From positions 1,054,001-1,118,000 of the forward strand of contig CAVWBD010000001.1 in the NCBI GenBank assembly GCA_963753105.1: a DNA stretch of 64,000 nt, written 5' to 3'. Every line of letters begins with the position of its first letter. Position 1 is the stretch's first letter. The notes under the pieces were generated by a model. That model was not told where the DNA came from, searched no databases, and saw only the letters and a program-made list of their open reading frames with translations. The DNA comes from SZUA-36 sp963753105. Its GTDB lineage: Bacteria; Pseudomonadota; Gammaproteobacteria; Xanthomonadales; SZUA-36. Below are positions 8,175 to 17,833 of this stretch, one piece after another. A program made the translations under genes and the position numbers.

Positions 8175-8951
8175 TTAAAAGCTGTAGCGCAGACCCAGGT
8201 TGAACAGGGTGCCGGAGTTCTCGACATCAAAACCGGCGCTCAGCAGAGGTGATTTCACCGACGCATCCTCCGTGTAGCGGTAACGCATGTCACCAAACAT
8301 CTCAACCCTGTCGTTGAAGGCGTAAGACGCGCCCAGTATGAGCTGGTAAGAATAACCGGAGTCGCTGTCATTGATGACGCCCACGCCTGACGGAATGAAC
8401 TTGACATCAGTATCTGCGTAGCCCACACCCGCACCGATGTATGGGGAAAACGCCTCATCGTGCATGAAATCGTAATAGCCGTTCAGGTAAAACGTGCTGG
8501 TCTCCAGGCTGCCCCGCCCATCGGCCACGAGATCACCGACCGTAATACCCAGGTCACCGACGTTGCCGGTTAGCAATACGCCCGCGTCGATGTTGGTCAG
8601 GTCGATGCCTGCGGCAGTTACGCCCTTGTGAGAAGAGATGTCCGAGTCAGACATGGCATACTCAAGCTCGAACCTGAATGCGTCCATCTTCCAGCCAAAG
8701 GCAATTGAGTAAGCCATGTCACTGTCAAAACTGGTCGACCAGCCCACGGGCGAGCCTTGCGGTATTGTCAGCGGTGGTGAAACGCCGGTTACCTCGCCAG
8801 TGGTGAAGTCGGTCAGGAATGAACCGCTGTTCTTCGAGTTGCCCAGGTCGAGGTATCCCAACGTGCCGGACACATACATATCTGCTGCCAGTACCGGTGA
8901 GGCCAGGCCGGATAAAGCAAGCAATACGGTTGTTTTCGCCAAATTCTTCAT
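8175..8951 (-). CDS. Outer-membrane beta-barrel protein (OMP_b-brl/Opa-like)
   Basis: This 258-residue protein starts with a Sec signal peptide (cleavage near PVLA-AD). It continues as alternating beta-strands with aromatic ends and finishes in GLRYSF, the C-terminal Phe expected of BAM substrates. The segment YIGAGVGYADTDV is typical of small eight-stranded barrels. The substrate is unknown; structural, adhesive or porin roles are all possible. Confidence 0.82.
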   Translation of the reverse strand: MKNLAKTTVLLALSGLASPVLAADMYVSGTLGYLDLGNSKNSGSFLTDFTTGEVTGVSPPLTIPQGSPVGWSTSFDSDMAYSIAFGWKMDAFRFELEYAMSDSDISSHKGVTAAGIDLTNIDAGVLLTGNVGDLGITVGDLVADGRGSLETSTFYLNGYYDFMHDEAFSPYIGAGVGYADTDVKFIPSGVGVINDSDSGYSYQLILGASYAFNDRVEMFGDMRYRYTEDASVKSPLLSAGFDVENSGTLFNLGLRYSF

Positions 8952-9330
8952 GATCTTAACTCCTTTTTATGTTGGAAAATATAGTTTATGTATAAGTGTT
9001 AGACCTTAATATACAGCATTTAAGTAATGTTTGTAAAGGATTTGTATATATTTATAAATAACTTTATAACCGGGCCCTGCCCGTGCCGGTCGGCAAGATC
9101 AGTGTTTGAATTGAAATGACGAGCTGGCCCCGGGCAGCACCGCGCCCGCCATCTGCTTGTCCACCAAGGCGATAAACCTGTAAACCAGGTCCCGGGGCTG
9201 TGTAGGAAGTCCTGTCATTCACCGTTATCGGCGCATTGCCCCGTATCCTTCCAACTCCTGCGCCAAGTCAATTTCATTGTTGCGCGACCGGAATAAACTG
9301 CTGGTTAGACGTAGAACCCGGCGGAGTGAG
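8952..9330. promoter_or_regulatory. Intergenic region upstream of the barrel protein and the truncated Tat gene
   Basis: About 380 bp. The first 110 bp are very AT-rich and probably hold the barrel gene promoter (minus strand). The rest is GC-rich with short GGCCCTGCCC/CCCCGGGC-type inverted repeats. No gene is visible. A GGAG ribosome binding site sits just before the ATG at 9331. Confidence 0.4.
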
Positions 9331-9438
9331 ATGAAGCAGAAACGTGAAGACAAGCAGATGGACCGGCGGGCATTCCTGGCGCAATCAGGCCTTCTCGCAA
9401 CCGGTGTCGGTGCGGGCGAAAGCTTGGGGTCAGAGTGA
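9331..9438 (+). pseudogene. Truncated 5' end of a Tat-exported protein gene
   Basis: ATG at 9331, with a good GGAG site 7 bp upstream, opens 35 codons encoding a twin-arginine leader: DRRAFLAQSGLLATG near residue 11, preceded by charged residues. The reading frame then runs straight into the inverted repeat at 9426 and stops. No mature domain is left. It looks like the stub of a secreted, probably cofactor-containing protein whose remainder was lost at the repeat. Which protein cannot be told. Confidence 0.6.
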
Positions 9439-9478
9439 AGTGCCAGAGTAACTTACTCTGGCACTTCACTCTGACCCC
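9426..9478. repeat. REP-like perfect 26-bp inverted repeat
   Basis: Arms 9426-9451 and 9453-9478 are exact reverse complements, separated by one base. They begin with GGGGTCAGAGTGAAGTGCC. The GGGGTCAGAGT core resembles short repeats mobilised by REP-associated tyrosine (Y1) transposases in many bacteria; no such transposase gene is seen in this window. It could also act as a bidirectional transcription stop after dsrN. Confidence 0.8.
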
Positions 9479-9485
9479 TTTCTTC

Positions 9486-9511
9486 TTACTCGGGCACTTT
9501 ACTCTGACCCC
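9486..9511. repeat. Degenerate solo arm of the same REP-like repeat
   Basis: TTACTCGGGCACTTTACTCTGACCCC-type sequence (positions 9486-9511) matches the right arm of the neighbouring repeat with two mismatches. On the minus strand it supplies the last codons and the TAA stop (9499-9501) of dsrN. Confidence 0.75.
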
Positions 9512-10900
9512 GTTCTTCCTTCCTTGACAAAGGCGACAAAGCGCTCGACCCACGGATTGGCTCTGCTATGTGCGGTGGTGTGCAAAACCTGCCATGAGTT
9601 TGTTGATGATGAGCGCATCGTGTTGTCCGTCAATGCCGTTCCCGCGCCTGACACGCTGGGCAAAGACCGGGTCATTGTCCAGGTTTTCCAGCCGCGCGTA
9701 GTGAAATTCATGTGCCGGGGTGGAACCTTGGCGGTTAAGGGATGCGCCAGGTAATTTCGGCCACGGGTGGTCCGTTGTTTCCTGGACCAGCATGTATCCG
9801 CGGCCTTGTGGACGCTCTTCCATGACGGTATCGGCGGGTACGAAGCCAACCATGTCACGTTTCGAACCGTGCCAGTGGATGCTGCGTGTCAGGTACATCA
9901 GGCCCCCGCACTCGGCGTAGGCGGGCATACCCGCTTCCAGCGCCTGGCGGATGTCCGCCAGCAAAGAGGTGTTGCTTGCCAGGGCATCCAGGTGGGTTTC
10001 CGGGAAGCCACCACCGATAAACAGGCCGTCGGCGGCGGGCAGGTGGCTGTCTTTCATGGTGTCAAAAGGGATCAGTTCAGCACCGGCCCTTGCGAAGGCT
10101 TCGAGATCATCCTGGTAATAGAAACCAAAGGCCGCATCACGTGCGATGGCGATACGTGTATCGGGTTTTGATAAGGGTGCAGGTGATGCCTGGTTTTCCG
10201 CCGGTGCGCGGCCCGTGTTGGCCAGCTTGATGATGCGGTCCAGGTCGACACTGGCAGCGATGGCATCCGACAGGCGATCGATCGTGGCGTCGGCAGTTCC
10301 CTGGCCGGTCGCCTCGTTAGCCGGCACCAGGCCGAGGTGACGTTCGGGGATTTCCAGGCCGCTATCACGCCCGATTGCCCCCAGCACCTCGGTGTCGGTG
10401 TAGCGTTCGAGTGCTGCACGCAGCTTGGATTCGTGGCGGTTGCCACCGACCTTGTTGAGTATCACCCCGCCGATGTTCACATCCGGGTCAAAGTCCAGGT
10501 AGCCGTTAATCAGCGGTGCAATACCACGGGTCATACCCCCGGTATCGATGACCAGCACCACGGGTGCGCCGAGCAACTTAGCCAGCGCAGCGTTGCTGTC
10601 GCTGCCCTCGGTATCCACGCCGTCAAACAGGCCCTTGTTGCCTTCGATCAGGCTGATGTCTGAGCTTTGCCGGTTGCGTGCGAAGGTCTGGATGATTTCA
10701 TCAGGCGCCTGGGTGAAAAAGTCGAGGTTGTAGCAGGGCCGGCCCGCTGCGCGGCTTAGCCATAACGGGTCTATGTAGTCGGGGCCCTTCTTGAAGGTCT
10801 GCACAAGCAGGCCCTTGCGCGCCAGCGCAGCCGTCAGGCCGATGGAAACGGATGTCTTGCCCGAGGATTTGTGGGCGGCAGCTATGTAGAGATGACCCAT
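9499..10900 (-). CDS. dsrN: DsrN, siroheme amidase (cobyrinate a,c-diamide synthase family) (one apparent frameshift)
   Basis: DsrN amidates siroheme to siroamide, the prosthetic group of the Dsr sulfite reductase. Corrected length is about 466 residues. The N-terminus holds the dethiobiotin-synthetase-like P-loop AHKSSGKTS, and the C-terminal half a class I glutamine amidotransferase domain with the nucleophile in PAYAECGGLMYL. At about 9570 one extra base truncates the longest frame (ending FAHHRT); in the next frame the normal family ending follows (ANPWVERFVAFVKE). The final residues and stop codon come from a REP-like repeat. It is the last gene of the dsr operon. Confidence 0.9.
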
Positions 10901-10939
10901 ACGTTAACTCAGTTATTTCATCAGAAGTGGGGTGCAGGG

Positions 10940-11034
10940 GCTGGGTATTCCTTCCCGGAACCGTGAGCGGCAAGGAGCCGCGACCGAGCCCCCAGGGATG
11001 GGTTCACGGCGTGTTCCAGGAAGGAGTACTCAGC
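10940..11034. repeat. MITE/REP-like palindromic element between dsrP and dsrN
   Basis: The ends are imperfect inverted repeats (GCTGGGTATTCCTTCC at 10940-10955 against 11019-11034, 14 of 16 matching). They enclose shorter hairpins (GCGGC..GCCGC) and a CCCAGGGATGGG core. The GGGTATTCCTTCCC end recurs at about 25577, 26225 and 51380, so this is a dispersed intergenic family. Confidence 0.7.
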
Positions 11035-11050
11035 CGCTGTGTTCAGCCTA

Positions 11051-12286
11051 TTAAACTGATTCTGCCTTGACGCCGTGGTGCGGGTCAATGGCTGCATCGC
11101 TGAGCGTCGCCGGCAAAAAGCGCAGCACTTTCAAACCCACCAGGACCAGCAATCCGGTCAGGGCGATACCACCGAGACCCAGACCGATTTCGGGCAGGCT
11201 GGGCGCATAGCTGGCGACAAGACCATCGTTGAAACTCGAGGACACCTCCATGCCGGGGAACAGGTTCAGGGGATAAGCCTGGCCACCGATGACGATCACG
11301 TAAACCTGTGCAAAGCCACCCAGGATGACCAGCACTGACGCCAGCGTTATACCGCGGTTTGATATCCGTTTGTCCGTCTTGCCGGGTTTGAATACAAGCA
11401 GCATCGGCAGTATTCCGCCCACCACGACCTGGCCAAGCCAGAACAGGTACGTGTAAATACCACCCTCCAACAGGATGAAGCGTTCGATGCCGGCGTGTTC
11501 CGCCGCATACAGGTTGGCCAGGTGCTGAATCACCGTGAAGTAGATGACCAGTGCGGCGAAAATACCCAGCAGGCGCCCCAGCTTGTTGATGACTTTGGTA
11601 CCGACTTCCCGGCCGGTGCCGTTATAACTTGCCAACAAGACAAGTATGTAAACGGCCAGGCCGAAGGAAAACGACATCGCGATGAACAAGGGCGCCATGA
11701 CAGCCGAATCATAGGCTTCGCGGGAAACCAGGAAGCCAAAAATACAACCGGTACCAGTGGTCAGTACCAGGCGCCACACAAAGGCCAGCAGGCCGGCGGC
11801 ACCGGCATAGCGGTTCATGCGCCGTTCCATCTGTAACCACAGGTAGGCCGCGACGATCACCAGGAATCCCACGTACAGGAAGATGTTCCAGGCGAAGATC
11901 GACTTGAAATTGTAATGCGTCATCGCCACGATCAGCCGGTCAGGCCGTCCGAGGTCGAGCACCAGCACGGCCAGTCCACCGGCCAGCATCGCGATCGCCA
12001 ACAAGCCAGACAGGCGTCCGAGCGGTTTATAGATGGTTTTGCCAAATACGCTGCCGATCGAGGCAACGTTCAGCGCCCCGGATGCCGCGACGATCAGGAA
12101 TATGGCAAACACATGCGGTGTGCCCCACACCACCTGGTTATTCATGCCGGTAACGTAGTGGCCGTAATGTTCCATGTACCAGGCGCAACCCAGGCCGGCC
12201 AGGACGAACAGGGCGAACACCGAGGCGAGTGCATAGAACCGCCCGCTGCGGCCTTCAATTTCGCTGTACGTGATCCGTTTCACCAT
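11051..12286 (-). CDS. dsrP: DsrP, NrfD-like membrane subunit of the DsrMKJOP complex
   Basis: This 411-residue integral membrane protein has about ten hydrophobic helices and is related to NrfD/HybB quinone-interacting subunits. With DsrO and DsrJ it links the quinone pool and periplasm to the cytoplasmic DsrMK module. Position 3' of dsrJ-dsrO is as in other sulfur oxidisers. The frame is intact, starting 12 bp after dsrO. Confidence 0.93.
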   Translation of the reverse strand: MVKRITYSEIEGRSGRFYALASVFALFVLAGLGCAWYMEHYGHYVTGMNNQVVWGTPHVFAIFLIVAASGALNVASIGSVFGKTIYKPLGRLSGLLAIAMLAGGLAVLVLDLGRPDRLIVAMTHYNFKSIFAWNIFLYVGFLVIVAAYLWLQMERRMNRYAGAAGLLAFVWRLVLTTGTGCIFGFLVSREAYDSAVMAPLFIAMSFSFGLAVYILVLLASYNGTGREVGTKVINKLGRLLGIFAALVIYFTVIQHLANLYAAEHAGIERFILLEGGIYTYLFWLGQVVVGGILPMLLVFKPGKTDKRISNRGITLASVLVILGGFAQVYVIVIGGQAYPLNLFPGMEVSSSFNDGLVASYAPSLPEIGLGLGGIALTGLLVLVGLKVLRFLPATLSDAAIDPHHGVKAESV

Positions 12287-12298
12287 GCTGCTCCAGTA

Positions 12299-13079
12299 TC
12301 AGAGATTGGCATAGCGCACACCGGGGTCGAGACCGAGGTCGGCGCGGACCTGTTGCGTGGCGTAGGTTGCGACACGCTGTGAGATTTCACTGCCGGGGTC
12401 TTTCAAATCACCAAACAGCATGGCTCCGCCACCGGTTCTTGAGCAGGACTCGACGCAAGCAGGTTGCTGGCCGGCATCCACGCGGTGCACACACATCGTG
12501 CAGGACTCAACCGTGCCCTTGCCCCTGGGTGCGTGGGGTTTCTGGTCTTCGAGCACCTCGTGTACAAACGACCTGGCCTTGTAGGGGCAGGCCATCATGC
12601 AGTAACGGCAGCCAATACAGGTGTGCTTGTCCACCAACACGATGCCGTCGGCGCGTTTGAAAGAGGCGCCTGTGGGGCAGACATCCACGCACGCCGGTTC
12701 GGCGCAGTGCTGGCACATCATCGGCAGGGACTTGCTGCATCCCCGTCTGCGGGTCCTTGATATTGATCTTCCGGATCCACTGTGCATCGGTGGATTGCCT
12801 GCCGTGACCCTGCAGACCATTTTCGGTATTGCAGGCAGTGACACATTCCTTACAGCCATCGTCACAGCGGTTGAGATCAATCAGCATACCCCAGCGCACA
12901 TCGGCGGAAACGGCACTGCCGGCCTGCCTGGCTGCTGCCGAGGATGACCGGGCGATTCCGTACAGCATCACGCCCGGTGCCAGGGTGACACCGGCGGCGG
13001 CTGCCATGGCGCTGAGGAACTTGCGTCTTACCGGGTCAAAGCCGGGTGTTGCGCTGTGCTGATCGCGTTTCCTGCTCAT
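12299..13079 (-). CDS. dsrO: DsrO, periplasmic ferredoxin-like subunit with Tat signal (one apparent frameshift)
   Basis: Corrected length is about 259 residues. A Tat leader (VRRKFLSAMAAAAGV) is followed by four [4Fe-4S] cysteine clusters, including CDDGCKECVTAC, CQHCAEPACVDVCPTG, CIGCRYCMMACPY and the C-terminal CTMCVHRVDAGQQPAC. DsrO passes electrons between DsrJ and DsrP on the periplasmic side. At about 12735 one surplus base divides the gene into two overlapping frames that join cleanly. The ATG at 13079 overlaps the dsrJ stop (TAATG). Confidence 0.92.
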
Positions 13080-13498
13080 TATTTCATCGCTCCGCCTGGG
13101 GCCACGTTTTCGGGCCGTGAGGCATGGCATTGGAAGCAATCTATGCTGACGGCGGCGTAATCGTGACAGGAACGGCAAAAGTGTTGCGGGCTGGAAACGG
13201 TGACCGGTACGGCGTCCGGGCCTTTGACCACGTGGCAGTCCAGGCAATCCCTGAGGCTGTATGGCGCGCCGCGCACGCCTTCGAGCATCGTTTCATCACG
13301 TTGGTGTTTGAGCAGATCCATGTGGTTGCGACGCATGAAATCGGGGTCTTCGACACAGCTTTCACCCTGCGCCGTGGCAATCGAGGGCAGCGGAACACCC
13401 GTGTCGGTGCTCACTTCTGCATGAGCCTCGGTCCACAGGCTGGCCGTGAAGACCAGCACCAACGCTGAAATCCATATCAAAGCGCGGTGCAGGCTCAC
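13079..13498 (-). CDS. dsrJ: DsrJ, periplasmic triheme cytochrome c
   Basis: This 139-residue protein has an uncleaved or Sec signal-like N-terminal helix and three heme sites: CLDCH (85-89), CRSCH (108-112) and CFQCH (121-125). Cys48, in the segment ESCVED, is the likely counterpart of the cysteine that ligates one heme in A. vinosum DsrJ. It is thought to take part in redox or sulfur chemistry at the periplasmic face of the DsrMKJOP complex. It lies 3 bp after dsrL. Confidence 0.95.
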   Translation of the reverse strand: MSLHRALIWISALVLVFTASLWTEAHAEVSTDTGVPLPSIATAQGESCVEDPDFMRRNHMDLLKHQRDETMLEGVRGAPYSLRDCLDCHVVKGPDAVPVTVSSPQHFCRSCHDYAAVSIDCFQCHASRPENVAPGGAMK

Positions 13499-13501
13499 GG
13501 T

Positions 13502-15430
13502 TTACTCCCCCAGCCCCATCTGGATATAGCCCGACGGGCAGACATCTTCGCAAATGTGACAACCAATACACTTGCCATAGTCGGTGTCGACATAGCGGCC
13601 CATGGTTGAGACGTCTTTCTTGACGCGGAAAATCGCATCCTGCGGACAGAAAACAACGCAGTTGTCACACTCGAAACACATACCGCAACTCATGCAACGG
13701 CCGGCTTCTGCCCGGGCCTGTTCTTCGCTCAAGCCCTCGATACGTTCACCGAAAGAGCCCAACACGGAATCGGCGGTAATGGTGCTTTCATTGCGCTTGT
13801 TCCTGGCTTCATAGGGGAAATGACCAAGGAACAGCTCATCCGAGGGTACGATTTCAACGTGTGAGCGATCCTCATAATTATGGATCGCGAAATCGGCATT
13901 CCATGTGCCGCGGACCTGCTCGTGCGGGTACTCGGCAGGCGCATGGTCGGTTTCCTTCAGTTTTTCCAGCAGGTTGAACCGGTGTGCGTCCACCTTGGGC
14001 CGGTTCGCAGGATCTTTGCCTGCCAGGAAGTCATCCAGGCCATCGGCTGCAATGGAAGCCTGTCCGATCGCGGTGGTCAACAAATGTGGCCTGATGATAT
14101 CGCCGGCGGCAAACAGGTCCGGGTGGTCCTTGACCCGGTAAAAGCCGTCCGCGTCAATCAGGCCGCGGCCGTTGTTGAGTTCTTCAAACCCGGTCAGGTC
14201 ACCGCGCTGACCGATGGCGGAGACCAGCAGGTCAAACTCCAGTTCCCTCTCAGTTCCCTCGACCGTAACCATGTCACCACTGCTCCAGTCCGTCTCGATA
14301 ACCCGGACACGGGTTGCGCGGCCTTCTTCATCGAGAATGATTTCCTGTGGCAGCAGACCCGGAATGATCGTCACACCTTCCTGGCTGACGTGCTCGACCT
14401 CCATCTTGGTGGCCGGCATGATTTCCGCCGTCTCACGTGAAATGAGGGTAACTTCGGCGCCCTGGCGATTGGCCACGGTGGCCACGTCATGTGCCGCGTA
14501 GCCCATGATGATGTTTTCGGGCCGGTCGTGTTCGCGTTTATGCGTAATGTGGCCGAGGCGGCGTGCGACCGCTGCGACGTCCATCGAGGTATCACCACCG
14601 CCGATGACCAGCACCTTGCCCGAGGTGTGATGCAGGCGGCCATCGTTGAATGCCTGCAGGAAAGCAACACCGGAAATCACATTGGGTGCGTCACCACCGG
14701 GCACTGGCAGGGCCATGCCGGACTGTGCGCCCAGGGCAATGAATACCGCGTCATATTCTGCGCGTAGCTCGTCGAGCGTAACGTCTTCGCCGACCCTGGT
14801 GTTGTTGCGAATCTCGACACCCAGGTCAATAATTCGCTGGATTTCCCCATCCAGTACGGAATCCGGCACACGGTAGCCGGGGATGCCGTAACGCATCATG
14901 CCACCGAGTTTTTCCTGTGCCTCATACACGGTGCAGCCATGCCCCGCGCGGCGCAGGTGGTAGGCACAGGCCATTCCGGCCACACCACTGCCGATGATGG
15001 CGACTTTTTTGCCGGTTTCCTCACCTGCGGGGTGCAGCGCCAGGCCATGTTCCAGGCCATAATCGCCGATGAACTGCTCGACTGAATTGATACCGACGTG
15101 GTCTTCGACCTCGTTACGGTTGCAGCCGTCTTCACACGGCGCCGGGCAGACCCTGCCCATGATCGCCGGGAACGGGTTGGCGTCCGTAACCCGCTTGAAT
15201 GCATATTCCTGCCACGGTGTGTCCCCGGGTGGCTTTTCGATACCACGTACGATATTCAGCCAGCCACGGATATCCTCGCCCGACGGGCAACTTCCCTGGC
15301 ATGGCGGTGTACGGTGCACATAGGTCGGGCACTTGTGCGAAGCATCAGCCGTGAAGATTTCCTCCACCCAGGGCCGGGGTGTATTGTCCCCGTCCCTGAA
15401 CCGGCGTTTGGTAAGAAGTTTTTCTGTCAT
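13502..15430 (-). CDS. dsrL: DsrL, NAD(P)H-linked iron-sulfur flavoprotein partner of DsrAB
   Basis: This 642-residue protein is related to the small subunit of glutamate synthase. An N-terminal double-cluster region (CQGSCPSGED, CPAPCEDGCNRNEV) is followed by an FAD Rossmann motif (IGSGVAGMACAYH near residue 147), an NAD(P) motif (VIGGGDTSMDVA), and a C-terminal ferredoxin pair (CMSCGMCFECDNC and CIGCHICEDVCP). DsrL takes electrons from sulfite-forming DsrAB and reduces NAD(P)+. It is a marker for the oxidative direction of the Dsr pathway. The frame is intact. Confidence 0.96.
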   Translation of the reverse strand: MTEKLLTKRRFRDGDNTPRPWVEEIFTADASHKCPTYVHRTPPCQGSCPSGEDIRGWLNIVRGIEKPPGDTPWQEYAFKRVTDANPFPAIMGRVCPAPCEDGCNRNEVEDHVGINSVEQFIGDYGLEHGLALHPAGEETGKKVAIIGSGVAGMACAYHLRRAGHGCTVYEAQEKLGGMMRYGIPGYRVPDSVLDGEIQRIIDLGVEIRNNTRVGEDVTLDELRAEYDAVFIALGAQSGMALPVPGGDAPNVISGVAFLQAFNDGRLHHTSGKVLVIGGGDTSMDVAAVARRLGHITHKREHDRPENIIMGYAAHDVATVANRQGAEVTLISRETAEIMPATKMEVEHVSQEGVTIIPGLLPQEIILDEEGRATRVRVIETDWSSGDMVTVEGTERELEFDLLVSAIGQRGDLTGFEELNNGRGLIDADGFYRVKDHPDLFAAGDIIRPHLLTTAIGQASIAADGLDDFLAGKDPANRPKVDAHRFNLLEKLKETDHAPAEYPHEQVRGTWNADFAIHNYEDRSHVEIVPSDELFLGHFPYEARNKRNESTITADSVLGSFGERIEGLSEEQARAEAGRCMSCGMCFECDNCVVFCPQDAIFRVKKDVSTMGRYVDTDYGKCIGCHICEDVCPSGYIQMGLGE

Positions 15431-15490
15431 CGTGTCATTTTCCTGCGCTTTTTAGCGTGCTTGATACTCGTCTAATTCAGGTACGGCCAA

Positions 15491-17032
15491 TCAAGCCGTG
15501 GCCACACTTTCCTCTGCTGGCGCCTCAGCTTCCGTCTCACTGCCAATCTGCCCGTCCAGGATGATGGCGTTGGAAACCAATTCGTGCAGGCTGATGATCC
15601 TGTCCATGCCAATACCGTAGGTAGGCATGACCTTGGCGAACTGCGTCTTGCAGATCGCACAGATAGCCGCCATGTGCGTAACACCATGTTCTTCCACGAC
15701 TTCCTGCAGGGCTGTCATACGTGGTGACGAGCCCTTGACGCGGAGTTCCATCAGGTCATCGGTCAGCAAACCGCCACCGCCGCCGCAACAGAAGGTCTTT
15801 TCATGGATGGTGTCTGGGGCCATGTCCACGAAGTTGTTGCATACCGCCTTGATGATCGCGCGCGGTATCTCGAATTGTCCGCCGGGTTTATCCCCCATGC
15901 GTGACGCCCGTGCGACATTGCATGAATCGTGGAAGGTCAGTGTCATGTGGTCGTTGGCGGACTTGTCCAGTGTCAATTCGCCACGCTCGATCAAATCCCA
16001 GGTGAACTCACAGATATGCTGCGGCACCGGGTAGTCGGGGTCCAGGAAGTCGAAGGGTCCGGACAGGGTGTTCAGGAAACTGTAGGCCACACGCCAGGCG
16101 TGGCCGCACTCACCGAAGATGATGCGTTTGACACCCAGGTCCTCGGCCGCTTTCCTGATCCGGTCGGTCAGCATCTTCATCTGCTCGTAGGAGCCGATGA
16201 ACATGGCGAAGTTGGCCGCCTCCGATGCATAAGAACTGACGGTCCAGCTGACACCGGCCTGGTGAAATACCTTGGCGTAGCCGATCAAACCATCGATATG
16301 TGGTTCTGCGAAAAAGTCAGCGCTGGGTGTGACCAGCAGGATATCGGCGCCTTTTTCATTGACCGGTATCCTGACCGCGACGCCGGTGTCATCCTCGATG
16401 TCTTCTTCGAGGTCTTCCAGCGTGGCAATCAGCGCTTTTTCGGGCAGACCGAGGTTATTGCCGATCTTGTGCACCTTGCCGAGGATTTCGTTGCAGTATT
16501 TCTGGCCCTGGCCGATATGGTCCATGATTTCGCGCGCCGCCATGGAAATCTCGGCGGTGTCGATGCCGTAGGGGCAATAGACCGAGCAGCGCCGGCACTG
16601 GGAGCACTGGTGAAAGTAGCTGTACCAGTCGTCCAGCACTTCCCTGGTCAGGTCTTCGGCGCCTACCAATTTTGGAAAATACTTGCCCCAGAATGTGAAA
16701 TAACGCCGGTAAACCTTGCGCAACAGGTCCTGGCGCGCCACCGGCATGTTCTTGGGGTCACCGGTACCGAGGAAATAATGGCATTTATCGGTGCAGGCAC
16801 CGCATTTCACACAGCCGTCCATGTACACGCGCAGCGCCCGTGAGCGCTCCAGCAATTCACCGAATTTTTCGATCGCCCTGGTTTGCCAGTCATCAACCAG
16901 TTCACCCGGAAAACCGAGCGCTTCATTGTGGGCAGGTGCGGCGACAAACGGCGAGGAATCTTTCATCGCTCCGCATTGGAGCGCCGGGATCTCGAACAGG
17001 GGATTGATGTTCAGTGTGTCGTAGTCGGCCAT
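15491..17032 (-). CDS. dsrK: DsrK, HdrD-like catalytic iron-sulfur subunit
   Basis: This 513-residue cytoplasmic protein is related to heterodisulfide reductase HdrD. It has two ferredoxin clusters (CVKCGACTDKC and CSQCRRCSVYCPYG) and CCG-type cysteine motifs (FGECGHAW, FHDSCNVARAS, TFCCGGGGG) that bind a special [4Fe-4S] centre. It is thought to act on DsrC trisulfide or disulfide, delivering electrons to the quinone pool through DsrM. It overlaps dsrM by one base. Confidence 0.95.
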   Translation of the reverse strand: MADYDTLNINPLFEIPALQCGAMKDSSPFVAAPAHNEALGFPGELVDDWQTRAIEKFGELLERSRALRVYMDGCVKCGACTDKCHYFLGTGDPKNMPVARQDLLRKVYRRYFTFWGKYFPKLVGAEDLTREVLDDWYSYFHQCSQCRRCSVYCPYGIDTAEISMAAREIMDHIGQGQKYCNEILGKVHKIGNNLGLPEKALIATLEDLEEDIEDDTGVAVRIPVNEKGADILLVTPSADFFAEPHIDGLIGYAKVFHQAGVSWTVSSYASEAANFAMFIGSYEQMKMLTDRIRKAAEDLGVKRIIFGECGHAWRVAYSFLNTLSGPFDFLDPDYPVPQHICEFTWDLIERGELTLDKSANDHMTLTFHDSCNVARASRMGDKPGGQFEIPRAIIKAVCNNFVDMAPDTIHEKTFCCGGGGGLLTDDLMELRVKGSSPRMTALQEVVEEHGVTHMAAICAICKTQFAKVMPTYGIGMDRIISLHELVSNAIILDGQIGSETEAEAPAEESVATA

Positions 17033-17781
17033 CAGTTACCGGCTCCCGGATTGTTTTGCCCTGCTTCCAGTTCGGCCGCCCAGGGTGCGAGGTGCCTTTT
17101 CTCGCGTGGGTTATCGACCTGGTTACGGGTGGGGCTGAAGAACACGCCCGGCGCATGCAGCAGTTTCGAGAACGGGAATACGAACATCAACACCAGGACC
17201 AGGCCCAGGTGGAGGAGCAGGACCGGGTCAGCCGGCAGTGGCTGCGGGCTGAAATGAACCAGGCCCAGCGCAAATGCCTTCAGTGCGACGATATCGGTGT
17301 GGGCCACGTATTTCATGGCCAGGCCACTGCCCGCGATGCCGATCAGCAAGACCAGCATCAGGTGGTCGCTTGGTCCGCTGATGTAGCGGACACGTTCGAC
17401 CAGGAAACGCCGCCCCCACAGGGCCAGCAAACCGGCCAGCATGGCGAAGCCAGCGTACTTGCCAAAGGGTTGCACCCAGTTGACCCAGAACCACACGGGT
17501 TCGGTGAAATACCTGAGATGCCTCAATATCACCAGTAGCATGGCGATATGGAAAACCCAGCCGAACAGCCAGGTCCACTTGTTGGATTTGAACAGGCTTT
17601 CAAAGAAAGCCACTTCCCTGAACATGCGCGCGACCACGCCCGGTCGTGTGACCGGTGCCGGGGTAGTCGGGATTTTCAGTGGTGCAGGCGTGCGTGCGTA
17701 GAGACGAATTTTATATACCAGGCCGACGGCAAGGACTGCCGTCGCCAGGTAGAACAACAAAGCAAAGGTCGTGCTCAGCAA
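17032..17781 (-). CDS. dsrM: DsrM, membrane cytochrome b subunit
   Basis: This 249-residue membrane protein of the NarI-like diheme b family has five to six transmembrane helices and several membrane-embedded histidines (WVFHIAML, LVILRHLRY, LMLVLLIG). It pairs with DsrK in quinone redox. The best start is TTG at 17781, because no ATG lies near the first helix. Confidence 0.93.
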   Translation of the reverse strand: MLSTTFALLFYLATAVLAVGLVYKIRLYARTPAPLKIPTTPAPVTRPGVVARMFREVAFFESLFKSNKWTWLFGWVFHIAMLLVILRHLRYFTEPVWFWVNWVQPFGKYAGFAMLAGLLALWGRRFLVERVRYISGPSDHLMLVLLIGIAGSGLAMKYVAHTDIVALKAFALGLVHFSPQPLPADPVLLLHLGLVLVLMFVFPFSKLLHAPGVFFSPTRNQVDNPREKRHLAPWAAELEAGQNNPGAGN

Positions 17782-17833
17782 CTAACTCTCCCGCCAGGTA
17801 GTTTACTGGACCGGTATCAAACCAATGAAATGG

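Noticed and set aside
15929..16843. 304-codon plus-strand ORF opposite dsrK
   Set aside because: Antisense to a gene with clear cysteine motifs; composition is that of a shadow frame in GC-rich DNA.
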